61,463 nt of DNA from Lachnospiraceae bacterium. Lineage in GTDB: Bacteria > Bacillota > Clostridia > Lachnospirales > Lachnospiraceae. The notes under the pieces are model-generated. The model did not search any database and had not been told where the DNA came from. It was given only the letters and a program-made list of their open reading frames with translations. Position 1 is the stretch's first letter. The number at the start of each line of letters is the position of its first letter. Both the position numbers and the translations under genes were made by a program. The stretch lies in the NCBI GenBank assembly GCA_020860645.1, contig JAJBTX010000030.1, forward strand, positions 1 through 61,463. The letters are read 5' to 3'. Shown piece after piece: positions 37,362-46,891 of the stretch.

Positions 37362-38285
37362 ATGCTGGATGTATGTTTGCTGGGGAGCGGCGGCATGATG
37401 CCACTTCCCTATCGTTTTCTGACGTCGCTGATGCTGCGCTACAACGGAAGCAGCCTGCTGATCGACTGCGGGGAGGGAACGCAGGTCACGATCCGTGAGA
37501 AGGGCTGGAGCTTCAAGCCGATCGACGTGATCTGCTTTACCCATTATCACGGCGACCATATCAGCGGGCTGCCGGGCCTGCTTTTATCGATGGGAAATGC
37601 GGAGCGCACCGAACCCCTGACGCTGATCGGGCCGAAGGGACTGGAGCGGGTCGTGAGCGCGCTGCGCGTCATCGCGCCGGAGCTGCCCTTTCCGATTATT
37701 TATAAGGAAATAAACGGGCAGCAGGAGGAATTTTCCCTGAATGGCTATCGGCTGAGAGCGTTCCGCGTGAACCACAACGTGCTGTGCTACGGCTACACCT
37801 TCGAGCTCGACCGTGCCGGAAAGTTTCAGCTCGACAGGGCGCTCGCGCTCGATATTCCGAAGATGTACTGGAACCGGCTGCAGAAGGGAGAGACGATCGA
37901 GGCGGACGGGCAGACCTATGTACCGGAGATGGTCCTGGGCGCGCCGCGAAAAGGGCTGAAGCTCACCTACTGCACTGATACGCGTCCAACGCCCTCGATC
38001 GTCGAGAACGCGATGCACTCTGATCTTTTTATCTGCGAGGGCATGTACGGGGAGAAGGACAAGGCGGCGAAGGCCAGGGAACACAGGCACATGACCTTCT
38101 ACGAGGCTGCGAAGCTCGCGCGCGACGCGCAGGTGAAGGAGCTGTGGCTGACCCATTACAGTCCCTCGCTCAACTGGCCGGAGGCCTATATGGACGAGGT
38201 GCGCAAAATCTTCCCGGCGGCGCATGCCGGCAAGGACCGCAAATCCGTGGAACTGTCGTTTGAAGAGGGGACGGGAAATGAGTGA
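37362..38285 (+). CDS. rnz: ribonuclease Z
   Basis: The 307-residue metallo-beta-lactamase-fold endonuclease removes 3' trailers from tRNA precursors. [14 protein letters not shown] carries the HxHxDH zinc motif (about residues 60-66), and further ligands appear in TYCTDTRPT and the C-terminal [15 protein letters not shown] and LTHYSP. Length matches the short bacterial form. GGAGAGAC precedes ATG 37362. tsaD overlaps its end by eight bases; rnz beside tsaD joins two tRNA-maturation functions. Confidence 0.95.
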   Translation: MLDVCLLGSGGMMPLPYRFLTSLMLRYNGSSLLIDCGEGTQVTIREKGWSFKPIDVICFTHYHGDHISGLPGLLLSMGNAERTEPLTLIGPKGLERVVSALRVIAPELPFPIIYKEINGQQEEFSLNGYRLRAFRVNHNVLCYGYTFELDRAGKFQLDRALALDIPKMYWNRLQKGETIEADGQTYVPEMVLGAPRKGLKLTYCTDTRPTPSIVENAMHSDLFICEGMYGEKDKAAKAREHRHMTFYEAAKLARDAQVKELWLTHYSPSLNWPEAYMDEVRKIFPAAHAGKDRKSVELSFEEGTGNE

Positions 38286-39306
38286 AGGGAAAGACGTTTT
38301 GATTCTGGCGATCGAGAGCTCCTGCGACGAGACCGCGGCCGCCGTTGTGAAAAACGGCCGTGAGGTGTTGTCCAATGTGATCTCTTCGCAGATCGCGCTG
38401 CACACGCTGTACGGGGGAGTGGTGCCGGAGATCGCCTCGCGCAAACATATCGAGAAAATCAATTATGTGATCCGGGAGGCCTTAAGCCAGGCGGGCGTCG
38501 GCCTCGGCGATCTTGACGCGATCGGCGTGACCTATGGGCCGGGGCTGGTCGGCGCGCTGCTGGTCGGCGTCGCGGAGGCCAAGGCGATCAGCTATGCCGC
38601 AGGGCTGCCGCTGGTTGGCGTGCACCATATCGAAGGGCATATTTCTGCGAATTACATAGAGCATAAGGAGCTGGAGCCGCCCTTCCTCTGCCTGGTGGTG
38701 TCCGGTGGGCATACGCATCTCGTGATTGTGAAGGATTATGGAAAATACGAGATCCTCGGGCGGACGCGGGACGACGCGGCGGGCGAGGCCTTCGACAAGG
38801 TGGCGCGCGCGATCGGCCTTGGCTATCCGGGAGGGCCGAAGATCGACCGCCTCGCGAAGGAGGGCAATCCGGATGCGATCCATTTTCCGCGGGCGAAGGT
38901 CGGGGATTCCGGCTACGATTTCAGCTTCAGCGGTGTGAAATCGGCGGTGCTGAATCATCTGAACGCCTGCCGTATGAAGGACGAGCCGATCGCGGAGGCG
39001 GACATCGCTGCCTCCTTCCAGAAAGCGGTCTGCGATGTGCTGGTCGAGCACACGCTCCACGCCGCAAAGGAATATAAAATAAACAAAATCGCGATGGCGG
39101 GCGGCGTCGCGTCAAATTCCGCGCTGCGCGCCGCCATGAAGGACGCCTGCGACAAAAGAAAAATCCCGCTCTACTGCCCGTCGCCGATTCTCTGTACGGA
39201 CAACGCGGCGATGATCGGCGCGGCGGCTTACTATGAATTCATGGCGGGCAACCGGGCAGGGCTCGATCTGAACGCGGTACCGAACCTGCCGCTGGGGGAA
39301 CGCTGA
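38278..39306 (+). CDS. tsaD: tRNA N6-adenosine threonylcarbamoyltransferase TsaD
   Basis: The 342-residue ASKHA protein (Kae1/Gcp family) transfers threonylcarbamoyl to A37 of tRNA. Iron/zinc-binding histidines are in [14 protein letters not shown] (about residues 111-125), preceded by [12 protein letters not shown] and followed by VSGGHTHLV and [16 protein letters not shown] [15 protein letters not shown] 38278 is inside the rnz end, with GGGGACGGG before it. It overlaps ispD by one base (TGATG). Works with TsaB (35778-36524) plus TsaC and TsaE encoded elsewhere. Confidence 0.97.
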   Translation: MSEGKDVLILAIESSCDETAAAVVKNGREVLSNVISSQIALHTLYGGVVPEIASRKHIEKINYVIREALSQAGVGLGDLDAIGVTYGPGLVGALLVGVAEAKAISYAAGLPLVGVHHIEGHISANYIEHKELEPPFLCLVVSGGHTHLVIVKDYGKYEILGRTRDDAAGEAFDKVARAIGLGYPGGPKIDRLAKEGNPDAIHFPRAKVGDSGYDFSFSGVKSAVLNHLNACRMKDEPIAEADIAASFQKAVCDVLVEHTLHAAKEYKINKIAMAGGVASNSALRAAMKDACDKRKIPLYCPSPILCTDNAAMIGAAAYYEFMAGNRAGLDLNAVPNLPLGER

Positions 39307-40040
39307 TGGAGAGAAAGAAGGGAACGGCGATCGTGCTCGCCGCCGGGCAGGGAAAACGGATGGGCACGAAGAAGCCGAAGCAGTACCTGGAGATTCAGGG
39401 GAAGCCGGTACTCTGGTACTCGCTGGACGTCTTCCAGCGCTCGGAGCTGATTCAGGAGATCATTCTGGTCACGGGAGCAGGGGAGATCGATTTTTGCAGG
39501 GAGCTCGCGCGGAGCGCTCACATCGACAAGCTGCGCGCGGTCGTAGCCGGGGGAGCGGAACGCTATCACTCGGTCTGGAACGGCCTGCAGGCGATGGAGA
39601 GCGAGCGGGAGTGCATCGTCTTCATCCACGACGGCGTCCGTCCGTTTATCACGGAGGAAATTCTCCGGCGCGCATATGACGAGGCCTGCAGAAGCGGCGC
39701 CTGCGAGGTTGGCATGCCGGTGAAGGACACGATCCGCATTCTCGATGAGAACGGCAGGGTTTCGGCGACGCCGAAGCGCAGTCTGGTCTGGCAGATTCAG
39801 ACGCCGCAGGTCTTCGCCTCGGAGCTGATTGTCCCGGCCTACCGGGAGCTGATCGCGCAGGAGCAGGAACTGCTTTCGCAGGGTGTGCAGATCACCGACG
39901 ACGTGATGGTGGTGGAGCAGATGTGCGGGCGCTCGGCCCGTATGGTACAGGGCTCCTACGAGAACATCAAAATCACAACGCCGGAGGATCTGAAAATCGC
40001 GGAGGTTTTGGCTCTTGACACAATCCCTCTGTTTTGCTAA
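39306..40040 (+). CDS. ispD: 2-C-methyl-D-erythritol 4-phosphate cytidylyltransferase
   Basis: The 244-residue enzyme makes CDP-methylerythritol in the non-mevalonate isoprenoid pathway. The CTP loop AIVLAAGQGKRMGTKKPKQYL, then VTGAGEID, GGAERYHSVWNGL, HDGVRPF and TPQVF are all present. The last residues run through the trp promoter: TTGACA at 40015-40020 and the stop TAA within the -10 box. Translation is coupled to tsaD by a one-base overlap. ispF is not adjacent. Confidence 0.96.
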   Translation: MERKKGTAIVLAAGQGKRMGTKKPKQYLEIQGKPVLWYSLDVFQRSELIQEIILVTGAGEIDFCRELARSAHIDKLRAVVAGGAERYHSVWNGLQAMESERECIVFIHDGVRPFITEEILRRAYDEACRSGACEVGMPVKDTIRILDENGRVSATPKRSLVWQIQTPQVFASELIVPAYRELIAQEQELLSQGVQITDDVMVVEQMCGRSARMVQGSYENIKITTPEDLKIAEVLALDTIPLFC

Positions 40041-40043
40041 ACT
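40015..40043 (+). promoter_or_regulatory. trp operon promoter, overlapping the end of ispD
   Basis: TTGACA (40015-40020), 17 bases, TAAACT (40038-40043). The ispD stop codon overlaps the -10 box. It drives the T-box leader that follows. Confidence 0.85.
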
Positions 40044-40049
40044 GTGTTT

Positions 40050-40338
40050 AGTTGAAACCGTTGAGGCGGAGATAAAGGCAGTTATGGCCGCACAGAGAGT
40101 CCGGGGAGCTGAGAGCCGGATCGAACCCAGATTGTCAAATGGACCGCGGAGGGCGCAGGGAAAGGCCGGAAGATCAGGAGCCGAGTATTCTGCGACGTGT
40201 AGGCATACGTCAGTTGCCGGGAATATGACAGTATTCCGCAGAGGGTGCGGGGCAGGGCTCCGCAAAGCAAGGTGGCACCGCGGGTAGATTATCACTCGTC
40301 CTTGACAGACAGCAGTGTTTGTCGAGGGCGATTTTTTT
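40050..40338 (+). ncRNA. T-box leader (tRNA-Trp sensing) of the trp operon
   Basis: AAGGTGGCACCGCGG at 40269-40283 is the T-box motif that pairs with the acceptor end of uncharged tRNA. Upstream, stem I begins in the AGAGAGTCCGGGGAGCTGAGA region (40093-40115), and its far side contains AAATGGACC (40138-40146), where TGG followed by A fits a tryptophan specifier. An intrinsic terminator (40297-40338) follows. When tRNA-Trp is uncharged the antiterminator should form and trpE be read. Confidence 0.93.
40297..40338 (+). terminator. T-box regulated terminator
   Basis: CGTCCTTGACA (40297-40307) pairs with TGTCGAGGGCG (40320-40330), followed by ATTTTTTT (40331-40338). It lies just after the T-box motif. 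Confidence 0.9.
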
Positions 40339-40399
40339 GTGCGCGGATGTTTACGTCTGCGGCCTGCCCCTTAAAAGCAAATGCAGAAAGGAGACCAAA

Positions 40400-41878
40400 A
40401 TGAAGTTAAAACCGGACTTTCAGGAGGCGAGGGCGCTCGCGGCGGACGGCCGTTACCGCAGTATCCCGGTCAGCTGTGAGCTGTACGCGGACCAGTATAC
40501 GCCGCTCGTTGTCCTGCAGAAGCTGAAGCGTGTCAGCAGTCACTGCTACATGCTCGAATCGATCGAGGACAGCCAGAAATGGGGACGTTACACCTTCCTG
40601 GGCTACGACCCGCAGCTCGAGCTGACCTGCATGAACGGGAAGCTGACGATCCGGAACGGCACCTCCGTCACGGTGGAGACCGCGCATCCGGGCGATTATA
40701 TCCGGAAGATTCTGGAGGAGCACAAAAGTCCGGTGATTGAGGGGCTGCCGACCTTCACGGGCGGACTGGTAGGCTATTTCTCCTATGATTATATGAAGTA
40801 CGCGGAACCGACTCTGAAGCTGGACGCGGAGGACACGGAGGGCTTTAAGGATGTCGACCTGATGCTCTTCGACAAGGTCATTGCCTTCGACAATTTCCGG
40901 CAGAAGATTACGCTGATCGTGAATATCAGCTGCGAGAATTTCGAGACGGAATATCATCGCGCGGAGGTCGAACTCGACACGATGCGCCGTCTGCTGACGC
41001 AGGGCGAGATGGCGAAGCCGGAGCCGGGGCGTTTTACCTCGGAATACCGGGCGCTGTTCAGTGAGGAACAGTACTGCAGCATGGTGGAGCGCGCGAAGGA
41101 GTACATCCGCGAGGGCGATATTTTTCAGGTCGTGCTCTCGAACCGGCTCGAGGCGGACTATGAGGGGAGTCTTCTCGACACCTATCGGGTGCTGCGCACG
41201 CTGAATCCCTCCCCTTATATGTTTTATTTTTCCAGCGACGACATCGAGATTGCGGGCGCTTCGCCGGAGACGCTTGTCAAGCTGGAGAACGGAACGCTGC
41301 ACACCTTCCCGCTCGCGGGCACGAGACCGCGGGGAGCGACGGAGGAGGAAGACCTGCGGCTTGAGCGGGAGCTGCTCTCCGATGAGAAGGAGTGCTCCGA
41401 GCACAATATGCTCGTCGATCTTGGACGCAATGACATCGGGAAGATCAGTGAATTTGGCTCGGTGAAGGTGGAAAAATATATGACGATCGAGCGCTTCTCC
41501 CATGTGATGCATATCGGTTCGACTGTGGCCGGTACGATCCGTGCGGACCGCGACGCGCTGGACGCGGTGGATGCGATTCTTCCGGCGGGTACGCTCTCGG
41601 GAGCGCCGAAGATCCGGGCCTGTGAGATCATCAATGAGCTCGAGGACAATAAACGCGGTATCTATGGCGGTGCGATCGGCTATATTGATTTTACGGGGAA
41701 TCTTGACACCTGTATCGCGATCCGCATTGCCTATAAGAAAAATGGCAAGGTGTTCGTCCGCAGCGGAGCGGGCATTGTGGCGGACAGCGTTCCGCAGAAG
41801 GAATATCAGGAGTGCATCAACAAGGCGAAGGCCACGATGAACGCGCTGAAAATCGCACAGGAGGGGATTGACGCATGA
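40400..41878 (+). CDS. trpE: anthranilate synthase component I
   Basis: The 492-residue enzyme converts chorismate with ammonia to anthranilate. The N-terminal part contains CYMLESIEDSQKWGRYTFLG, the feedback site for tryptophan (LLES-type motif). The catalytic domain has GDIFQVVLSNRLE, GASPETLV, TFPLAGTRPRG, SEHNMLVDLGRND, AGTLSGAPKIRA and GAGIVADSVPQKEYQE. AAAGGAG precedes ATG 40400; frames open further upstream belong to the terminator region. It overlaps trpG by four bases. Confidence 0.97.
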   Translation: MKLKPDFQEARALAADGRYRSIPVSCELYADQYTPLVVLQKLKRVSSHCYMLESIEDSQKWGRYTFLGYDPQLELTCMNGKLTIRNGTSVTVETAHPGDYIRKILEEHKSPVIEGLPTFTGGLVGYFSYDYMKYAEPTLKLDAEDTEGFKDVDLMLFDKVIAFDNFRQKITLIVNISCENFETEYHRAEVELDTMRRLLTQGEMAKPEPGRFTSEYRALFSEEQYCSMVERAKEYIREGDIFQVVLSNRLEADYEGSLLDTYRVLRTLNPSPYMFYFSSDDIEIAGASPETLVKLENGTLHTFPLAGTRPRGATEEEDLRLERELLSDEKECSEHNMLVDLGRNDIGKISEFGSVKVEKYMTIERFSHVMHIGSTVAGTIRADRDALDAVDAILPAGTLSGAPKIRACEIINELEDNKRGIYGGAIGYIDFTGNLDTCIAIRIAYKKNGKVFVRSGAGIVADSVPQKEYQECINKAKATMNALKIAQEGIDA

Positions 41879-42441
41879 TTTTACTGATTGATAATTATGA
41901 CAGCTTTTCCTACAACCTGTACCAGCTTGTCGGCATGATCGAGCCGGATATCCGCGTGATCCGCAATGACGCGATGAGCCTGGAGGAAATCCGGGCGCTG
42001 AAGCCGGAGCGCATCGTCCTTTCGCCGGGACCGGGCTACCCGAAGGACGCGGGCGTCTGCATTGAGGCTGCCCGTGAGCTTGGAAAGGAGATTCCGGTTC
42101 TGGGCGTGTGTCTCGGACACCAGGCGATCTGCGAGGCCTTCGGGGCGACGATCGCGCACGCACGGGAGCTGATGCACGGCAAGCAGTCGCAGGTGCGGCT
42201 CGACACGGGCTGCCCGCTCTTCCGGGGCATGAAAGAGACGATTCCGGCTGCCCGCTATCACTCGCTCGCTGCGATACGGGAGACGCTGCCGGATGTGCTG
42301 CAAATCACGGCGCAGACGGAGGACGGGGAAGTCATGGCGGTGCAGCACCGCGATTATCCCATTTACGGAGTGCAGTTCCATCCGGAGTCGGTACTGACGC
42401 CGGACGGACAGGAGATACTGAAAAACTTTATCAAAAAATAA
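41875..42441 (+). CDS. trpG: anthranilate synthase glutamine amidotransferase component
   Basis: This 188-residue class I amidotransferase supplies ammonia to TrpE. The nucleophile Cys is in LGVCLGHQAICEAFG (about residue 79), and the His-Glu pair is in VQFHPESVLTPDG. LIDNYDSFSYNLYQLVG begins the protein. ATGA overlap with trpE implies coupled translation. It may also serve aminodeoxychorismate synthase (PabA role), as in Bacillus; this cannot be judged here. Confidence 0.96.
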   Translation: MILLIDNYDSFSYNLYQLVGMIEPDIRVIRNDAMSLEEIRALKPERIVLSPGPGYPKDAGVCIEAARELGKEIPVLGVCLGHQAICEAFGATIAHARELMHGKQSQVRLDTGCPLFRGMKETIPAARYHSLAAIRETLPDVLQITAQTEDGEVMAVQHRDYPIYGVQFHPESVLTPDGQEILKNFIKK

Positions 42442-42462
42442 GAGAACAGGAGGAAATTAAAA

Positions 42463-43479
42463 ATGATCAAAGAGATGATCGAGAAAATCGCAAACAAGCA
42501 GGATCTGACCTACGATGAGGCCTACGCCGTGATGAATGAGATCATGAGCGGCACGACCACGCAGACGCAGAATGCAGCCTTCCTCGCGGCGCTCGCGACG
42601 AAGAGCACAAAGGCGGAGACCAGCGATGAGATCGCCGGCTGCGCGGCGGCCATGCGCGCGCATGCGGTGAAGGTGGACGCCGACATGGATCTGATGGAGA
42701 TCGTCGGGACGGGCGGCGACGGCGCGCATACCTTCAATATCTCCACCACGGCGGCCTTCGTGATGGCTGCGGGCGGCGTCAAGGTCGGCAAGCACGGAAA
42801 CCGGGCGGCCTCCTCGAAGAGCGGCGCGGCGGACTGCCTGGAGGCGCTCGGCGCGAACATCAATCAGGAGCCAGAAAAGTGCAAAGAACTTCTTGAGAAG
42901 GTGGGCATGTGCTTCTTCTTTGCGCAGAAGTACCACACCTCCATGAAATATGTCGGCGCGATCCGCAAGGAGCTGGGCTTCCGCACGGTCTTCAATATCC
43001 TTGGGCCGCTGACGAACCCGGGCTGCCCGAAGCTGCATCTGCTGGGCGTTTATGACGAGTACCTGCTGGAGCCGCTGGCACAGGTGCTGATCAGCCTCGG
43101 CGTCGAGCGCGGCATGTCCGTCTATGGGATGGATAAGCTCGACGAGATTTCCCCGAGCGCGCCGACGCGTATCTGCGAGTTCAAGGACGGCTGGTTTAAG
43201 TCCTACACGATTCAGCCGGAGGATTTCGGCCTCGTGCGCTGTGAGAAATCCGATCTCGTGGGCGGTACGCCCGAGGAGAACGCTGCGATCACCAGAGCGA
43301 TTCTGGACGGCGAGAAGGGACCGAAGCGGAACGCGGTGCTCCTGAATGCCGGTGCGGCGCTCTACGTGGCGGACAAGGCGCCGACGATGGCGGAAGGCAT
43401 CGAACTCGCGGCGAGCCTCATCGACGGCGGCGCGGCAAAGCGCACGATGGAGGAGTTTGTGAGGATTTCCAATCTGTAA
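42463..43479 (+). CDS. trpD: anthranilate phosphoribosyltransferase
   Basis: The 338-residue enzyme joins anthranilate to PRPP. The PRPP loop [21 protein letters not shown] (start near residue 77) and [21 protein letters not shown] are characteristic, with ILGPLTNPG further on. AGGAGG lies before the ATG. It is separate from trpG, not fused as in enterobacteria. Third gene of the trp operon. Confidence 0.97.
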   Translation: MIKEMIEKIANKQDLTYDEAYAVMNEIMSGTTTQTQNAAFLAALATKSTKAETSDEIAGCAAAMRAHAVKVDADMDLMEIVGTGGDGAHTFNISTTAAFVMAAGGVKVGKHGNRAASSKSGAADCLEALGANINQEPEKCKELLEKVGMCFFFAQKYHTSMKYVGAIRKELGFRTVFNILGPLTNPGCPKLHLLGVYDEYLLEPLAQVLISLGVERGMSVYGMDKLDEISPSAPTRICEFKDGWFKSYTIQPEDFGLVRCEKSDLVGGTPEENAAITRAILDGEKGPKRNAVLLNAGAALYVADKAPTMAEGIELAASLIDGGAAKRTMEEFVRISNL

Positions 43480-43516
43480 CTCCGCAATTTTTCCTTGACG
43501 GATCAGGAGGAAGGGA

Positions 43517-44314
43517 ATGATATTAGATGAATTAGCCGAGCACGCTGCCCGGCGTGTGGAGCAGGCGAAGAAAAAGATTTCCTTTGAGGAACTGAGGCGT
43601 ACGGCAGAGGCGCTTCCCGGAGGGGATTTCCGCTTTGAAAAGGCGCTGAAAAGGCCGGGGCTTTCTTTTATCTGCGAGGTGAAGAAGGCCTCCCCCTCGA
43701 AGGGGCTGATCGCGCCGGATTTTCCCTATGTGGAGATCGCGCGGGAGTATGAGCAGGCCGGGGCAGACTGTGTGTCGGTGCTGACAGAGCCGAAATGGTT
43801 CCTCGGATCGGACGATATTTTCCGGGAAATACGCGCGGCGATCTCTTTGCCGATGATCCGGAAGGATTTCACGGTGGACGCCTATCAGATCTACGAGGCG
43901 AAGGTGATGGGGGCGGACGCGGTGCTGCTGATCTGCGCGCTGCTCTCCACCGAACGGGTGCGGGAATACCTGGCGATCTGCGATGCGCTGGGCATTAGCG
44001 CCCTTGTCGAGACGCATGATGAGAAGGAGATCGAGTCCGCGGTGCGGGCCGACGCACGGGTAATCGGTGTCAACAACCGGAATCTCAAAAATTTCACCGT
44101 AGACTTCTCGAATGCTTCGCGGCTGCGGGAACAGATCCCGTCGGACGCCGTGTATGTGGCGGAGTCTGGTGTGAAGGACGCGCAGGATGTAGCGGCGCTC
44201 TCAGAGATCGGCGCGGACGCGGTGCTTGTCGGGGAGGCGCTGATGCGTGCGGACGATAAGCGCGCACGGCTTGTGGAGTTTCGGGAGGCGGCAAATGGGC
44301 GCTGTAAAGATTAA
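43517..44314 (+). CDS. trpC: indole-3-glycerol phosphate synthase
   Basis: The 265-residue TIM barrel closes the indole ring from CdRP. FICEVKKASPSKGLI carries the catalytic Glu and Lys; MIRKDFTVDAYQIYEAK holds the second Lys; GVNNRNLKNF and VAESGVKDAQDV complete the site. It is a single-function enzyme; trpF is a separate gene that overlaps its last 20 bases. AGGAGGAAGG precedes ATG 43517. Confidence 0.97.
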   Translation: MILDELAEHAARRVEQAKKKISFEELRRTAEALPGGDFRFEKALKRPGLSFICEVKKASPSKGLIAPDFPYVEIAREYEQAGADCVSVLTEPKWFLGSDDIFREIRAAISLPMIRKDFTVDAYQIYEAKVMGADAVLLICALLSTERVREYLAICDALGISALVETHDEKEIESAVRADARVIGVNNRNLKNFTVDFSNASRLREQIPSDAVYVAESGVKDAQDVAALSEIGADAVLVGEALMRADDKRARLVEFREAANGRCKD

Positions 44315-44906
44315 AATCTGTGGCCTGTACCGCGGCGAGGACATCGAGGCGGTCAACCGGTATCAGCCCGATTACGCGGGCTTCGTGTTCTATCCGCCCA
44401 GCCATCGGTACGTGTCGAAGTCTCAGATGCAGGTCTGGCGGGAGCAGCTGGACAGCAGGATTCCCGCGGTAGGCGTATTCGTGGATCTGCCGGAGCAGGA
44501 AGTGGCGGATTACTGGAAGGAAGGTCTGATTCAGGTCCTGCAGCTTCACGGGCATGAGAACGAGGAGTATATCGGAAATCTGCGAAAACTTGCGCCCGGC
44601 TGCGAGATCTGGAAGGCGTTCCGGATACGCACAGCAGCTGACCTTGCGGTGGCGCAGCAGAGCAGCGCGGACTGCATCCTGCTTGACAATGGCTACGGGA
44701 CCGGACAATGCTTCGACTGGAAGCTGATGGAGGACAACCGGATCGAGAGACCGTTCCTGCTGGCCGGAGGTCTGCGAGCGGAGAATATCCGGGAAGCGAT
44801 ACAGAGCTTTCAGCCTTGGGGTCTGGATGTGAGCTCCGGTGCGGAGACGGACAAAAAGAAAGACCCGGAGAAAATCCGGAGCATCATTGAGACGGTAAGG
44901 AATTGA
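44295..44906 (+). CDS. trpF: phosphoribosylanthranilate isomerase
   Basis: The 203-residue TIM barrel performs the Amadori rearrangement of PRA to Cd[17 protein letters not shown] has the catalytic Cys (Cys in KICG), followed by [33 protein letters not shown] and [19 protein letters not shown] 44295 is chosen because GGAGGCGG lies just before it; an earlier ATG at 44247 lies deep in trpC and adds unrelated residues. It overlaps trpC by 20 bases. Confidence 0.95.
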   Translation: MGAVKIKICGLYRGEDIEAVNRYQPDYAGFVFYPPSHRYVSKSQMQVWREQLDSRIPAVGVFVDLPEQEVADYWKEGLIQVLQLHGHENEEYIGNLRKLAPGCEIWKAFRIRTAADLAVAQQSSADCILLDNGYGTGQCFDWKLMEDNRIERPFLLAGGLRAENIREAIQSFQPWGLDVSSGAETDKKKDPEKIRSIIETVRN

Positions 44907-44922
44907 TAGAAGGGAGACGAGA

Positions 44923-46119
44923 ATGGAAGAGACAAGATCCAGAGGGCGTTTCGGAGTGCATGGCGGACAGTATATTCCCGAGACGCTCATGAACGCAGTG
45001 ATTGAGCTCGAGGAGGCCTACAATCACTACAAGGACGATCCGCAGTTCCAGGCGGAGCTGACGGAGCTGTTCAATAATTACGCGGGCAGGCCCTCGCGCC
45101 TGTATTTCGCGAAGAAGATGACAGAGGATCTCGGCGGCGCGAAGATTTACCTGAAGCGTGAGGACTTAAACCACACAGGCGCGCACAAGATCAACAATGT
45201 GCTTGGGCAGACGCTGCTCGCGAAGAGGATGGGAAAGACGAGAGTGATCGCGGAGACCGGCGCGGGACAGCACGGCGTCGCAGCGGCGACCGCGGCGGCG
45301 CTGATGGGCATGGAGTGCGAGGTGTTCATGGGCGAGGAGGACACGAAGCGGCAGGCGCTGAACGTCTATAAGATGCGGCTGCTCGGCGCGACGGTGCATC
45401 CGGTCTCCTCGGGCACCGGTACGCTCAAGGACGCGGTGTCCGAGACCATGCGCGAGTGGACGAACCGCATTGCGGACACCCATTACGTGCTCGGCTCGGT
45501 TATGGGACCGCATCCCTTCCCGACGATCGTGCGCGATTTTCAGGCAGTGATTTCGAAAGAAATCAAGGAGCAGTGCCTGGCGGCGGAGGGAAAGCTTCCC
45601 GACGCGGTGCTGGCCTGTGTGGGCGGCGGCTCAAACGCGATCGGTGCGTTTTATCACTTTATTGAGGACGAGGGCGTGAGGCTGATCGGCTGTGAGGCCG
45701 CGGGACGCGGCGTTGACACCTTCGAGACGGCGGCAACGATCGCGACCGGACGGCTTGGCATTTTCCACGGCATGAAGTCCTATTTCTGCCAGGATGAGTA
45801 CGGGCAGATCGCGCCGGTCTACTCGATCTCGGCAGGGCTCGACTATCCGGGCATCGGGCCGGAGCACGCCTGGCTCCACGACACCGGCAGGGCGGAATAT
45901 GTCGCGATCACCGACGATGAGGCGGTGGACGCCTTCGAGTACCTCAGTCGCATGGAGGGCATTATTCCGGCAATCGAGAGCGCGCATGCAGTGGCCTACG
46001 CGAGAAAGCTCGCCCCGCAGATGGGGAAGGACCAGGTCATGGTCATCAATATTTCCGGGCGCGGCGATAAGGACTGCGCGGCGATCGCACGCTACAGAGG
46101 GGAGGATCTCCATGAGTAA
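44923..46119 (+). CDS. trpB: tryptophan synthase beta chain
   Basis: The 398-residue PLP enzyme joins indole with serine. The PLP lysine is in [14 protein letters not shown] (about residue 88), the phosphate loop in [12 protein letters not shown], with [11 protein letters not shown] and GRGDKD near the end. This is the standard TrpB1 type that pairs with TrpA, and trpA overlaps its last bases. GGGAGACG precedes the ATG. Confidence 0.97.
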   Translation: MEETRSRGRFGVHGGQYIPETLMNAVIELEEAYNHYKDDPQFQAELTELFNNYAGRPSRLYFAKKMTEDLGGAKIYLKREDLNHTGAHKINNVLGQTLLAKRMGKTRVIAETGAGQHGVAAATAAALMGMECEVFMGEEDTKRQALNVYKMRLLGATVHPVSSGTGTLKDAVSETMREWTNRIADTHYVLGSVMGPHPFPTIVRDFQAVISKEIKEQCLAAEGKLPDAVLACVGGGSNAIGAFYHFIEDEGVRLIGCEAAGRGVDTFETAATIATGRLGIFHGMKSYFCQDEYGQIAPVYSISAGLDYPGIGPEHAWLHDTGRAEYVAITDDEAVDAFEYLSRMEGIIPAIESAHAVAYARKLAPQMGKDQVMVINISGRGDKDCAAIARYRGEDLHE

Positions 46120-46891
46120 TATCAGAAAAGCATTTGAAAATGGGAAAGCCTTTATCCCCTTCATCACCTGCGGCGACCCGGATCTGGATACGACCAGAGC
46201 GATTGTGCAGGCCATGGCGGAAAACGGGGCGGATCTCATCGAGCTTGGCATCCCCTTTTCCGATCCGACAGCGGAGGGCCCGGTGATTCAGGGAGCAAAC
46301 TTAAGGGCCTTAAGCGGCGGCGTCACGACGGACAAAATTTTCGATATGGTCGTGGAGCTTCGGAAGGACGTGAAGCTTCCGATGGTATTTATGACCTACG
46401 CGAATGTGGTTTATTCCTACGGTACGGAGCGTTTCCTCGACCGTGCGGCTGCGATCGGCATGGACGGCCTGATTCTGCCGGACGTACCTTATGAGGAGAA
46501 GGCGGATTTTTCGGGCGCCTGCAAGGAGCGTGGTCTCGACCTCATCTCCCTGATTGCGCCGACTTCCCATGAGCGCATCACGATGATCGCGAAGGAGGCG
46601 GACGGCTTCATTTACTGTGTCTCCTCCCTCGGCGTGACCGGCATGCGCAGCGAGATCACGACCGACGTGGGCGCGATGGTGGAGCTCGTGAAAAGCGTTT
46701 CCGACATTCCGGCGGCGATCGGCTTCGGTATCTCGAACCCGGAGACGGCCGCGAAGATGGCCGCAAAGTCCGACGGTGTGATCGTCGGCTCGGCGATCGT
46801 AAAACTTATCGAGAAATATGGGCGCGATGCCGTGCCGTATGTGACAGAATTCGTGCGGGAGATGAAAGCGGCGATTTCATCTCCTCTATGA
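46112..46891 (+). CDS. trpA: tryptophan synthase alpha chain
   Basis: The 259-residue TIM barrel releases indole from indole glycerol phosphate. The catalytic Glu is in [19 protein letters not shown] (about residue 48), the Asp in [21 protein letters not shown] precedes ATG 46112, which lies inside trpB (eight-base overlap). Its stop codon overlaps the end of the convergent typA by six bases and no terminator is visible in between. Confidence 0.97.
   Translation: MSNIRKAFENGKAFIPFITCGDPDLDTTRAIVQAMAENGADLIELGIPFSDPTAEGPVIQGANLRALSGGVTTDKIFDMVVELRKDVKLPMVFMTYANVVYSYGTERFLDRAAAIGMDGLILPDVPYEEKADFSGACKERGLDLISLIAPTSHERITMIAKEADGFIYCVSSLGVTGMRSEITTDVGAMVELVKSVSDIPAAIGFGISNPETAAKMAAKSDGVIVGSAIVKLIEKYGRDAVPYVTEFVREMKAAISSPL

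Noticed and set aside
40319..40399. Upstream start for trpE extending into the T-box terminator
   Set aside because: The added residues would be coded by the terminator and leader; AAAGGAG and the conserved N-terminus support ATG 40400.
40406..42163. Minus-strand open frame of 585 codons opposite trpE and trpG
   Set aside because: Mirror frame spanning two conserved genes; no motifs.
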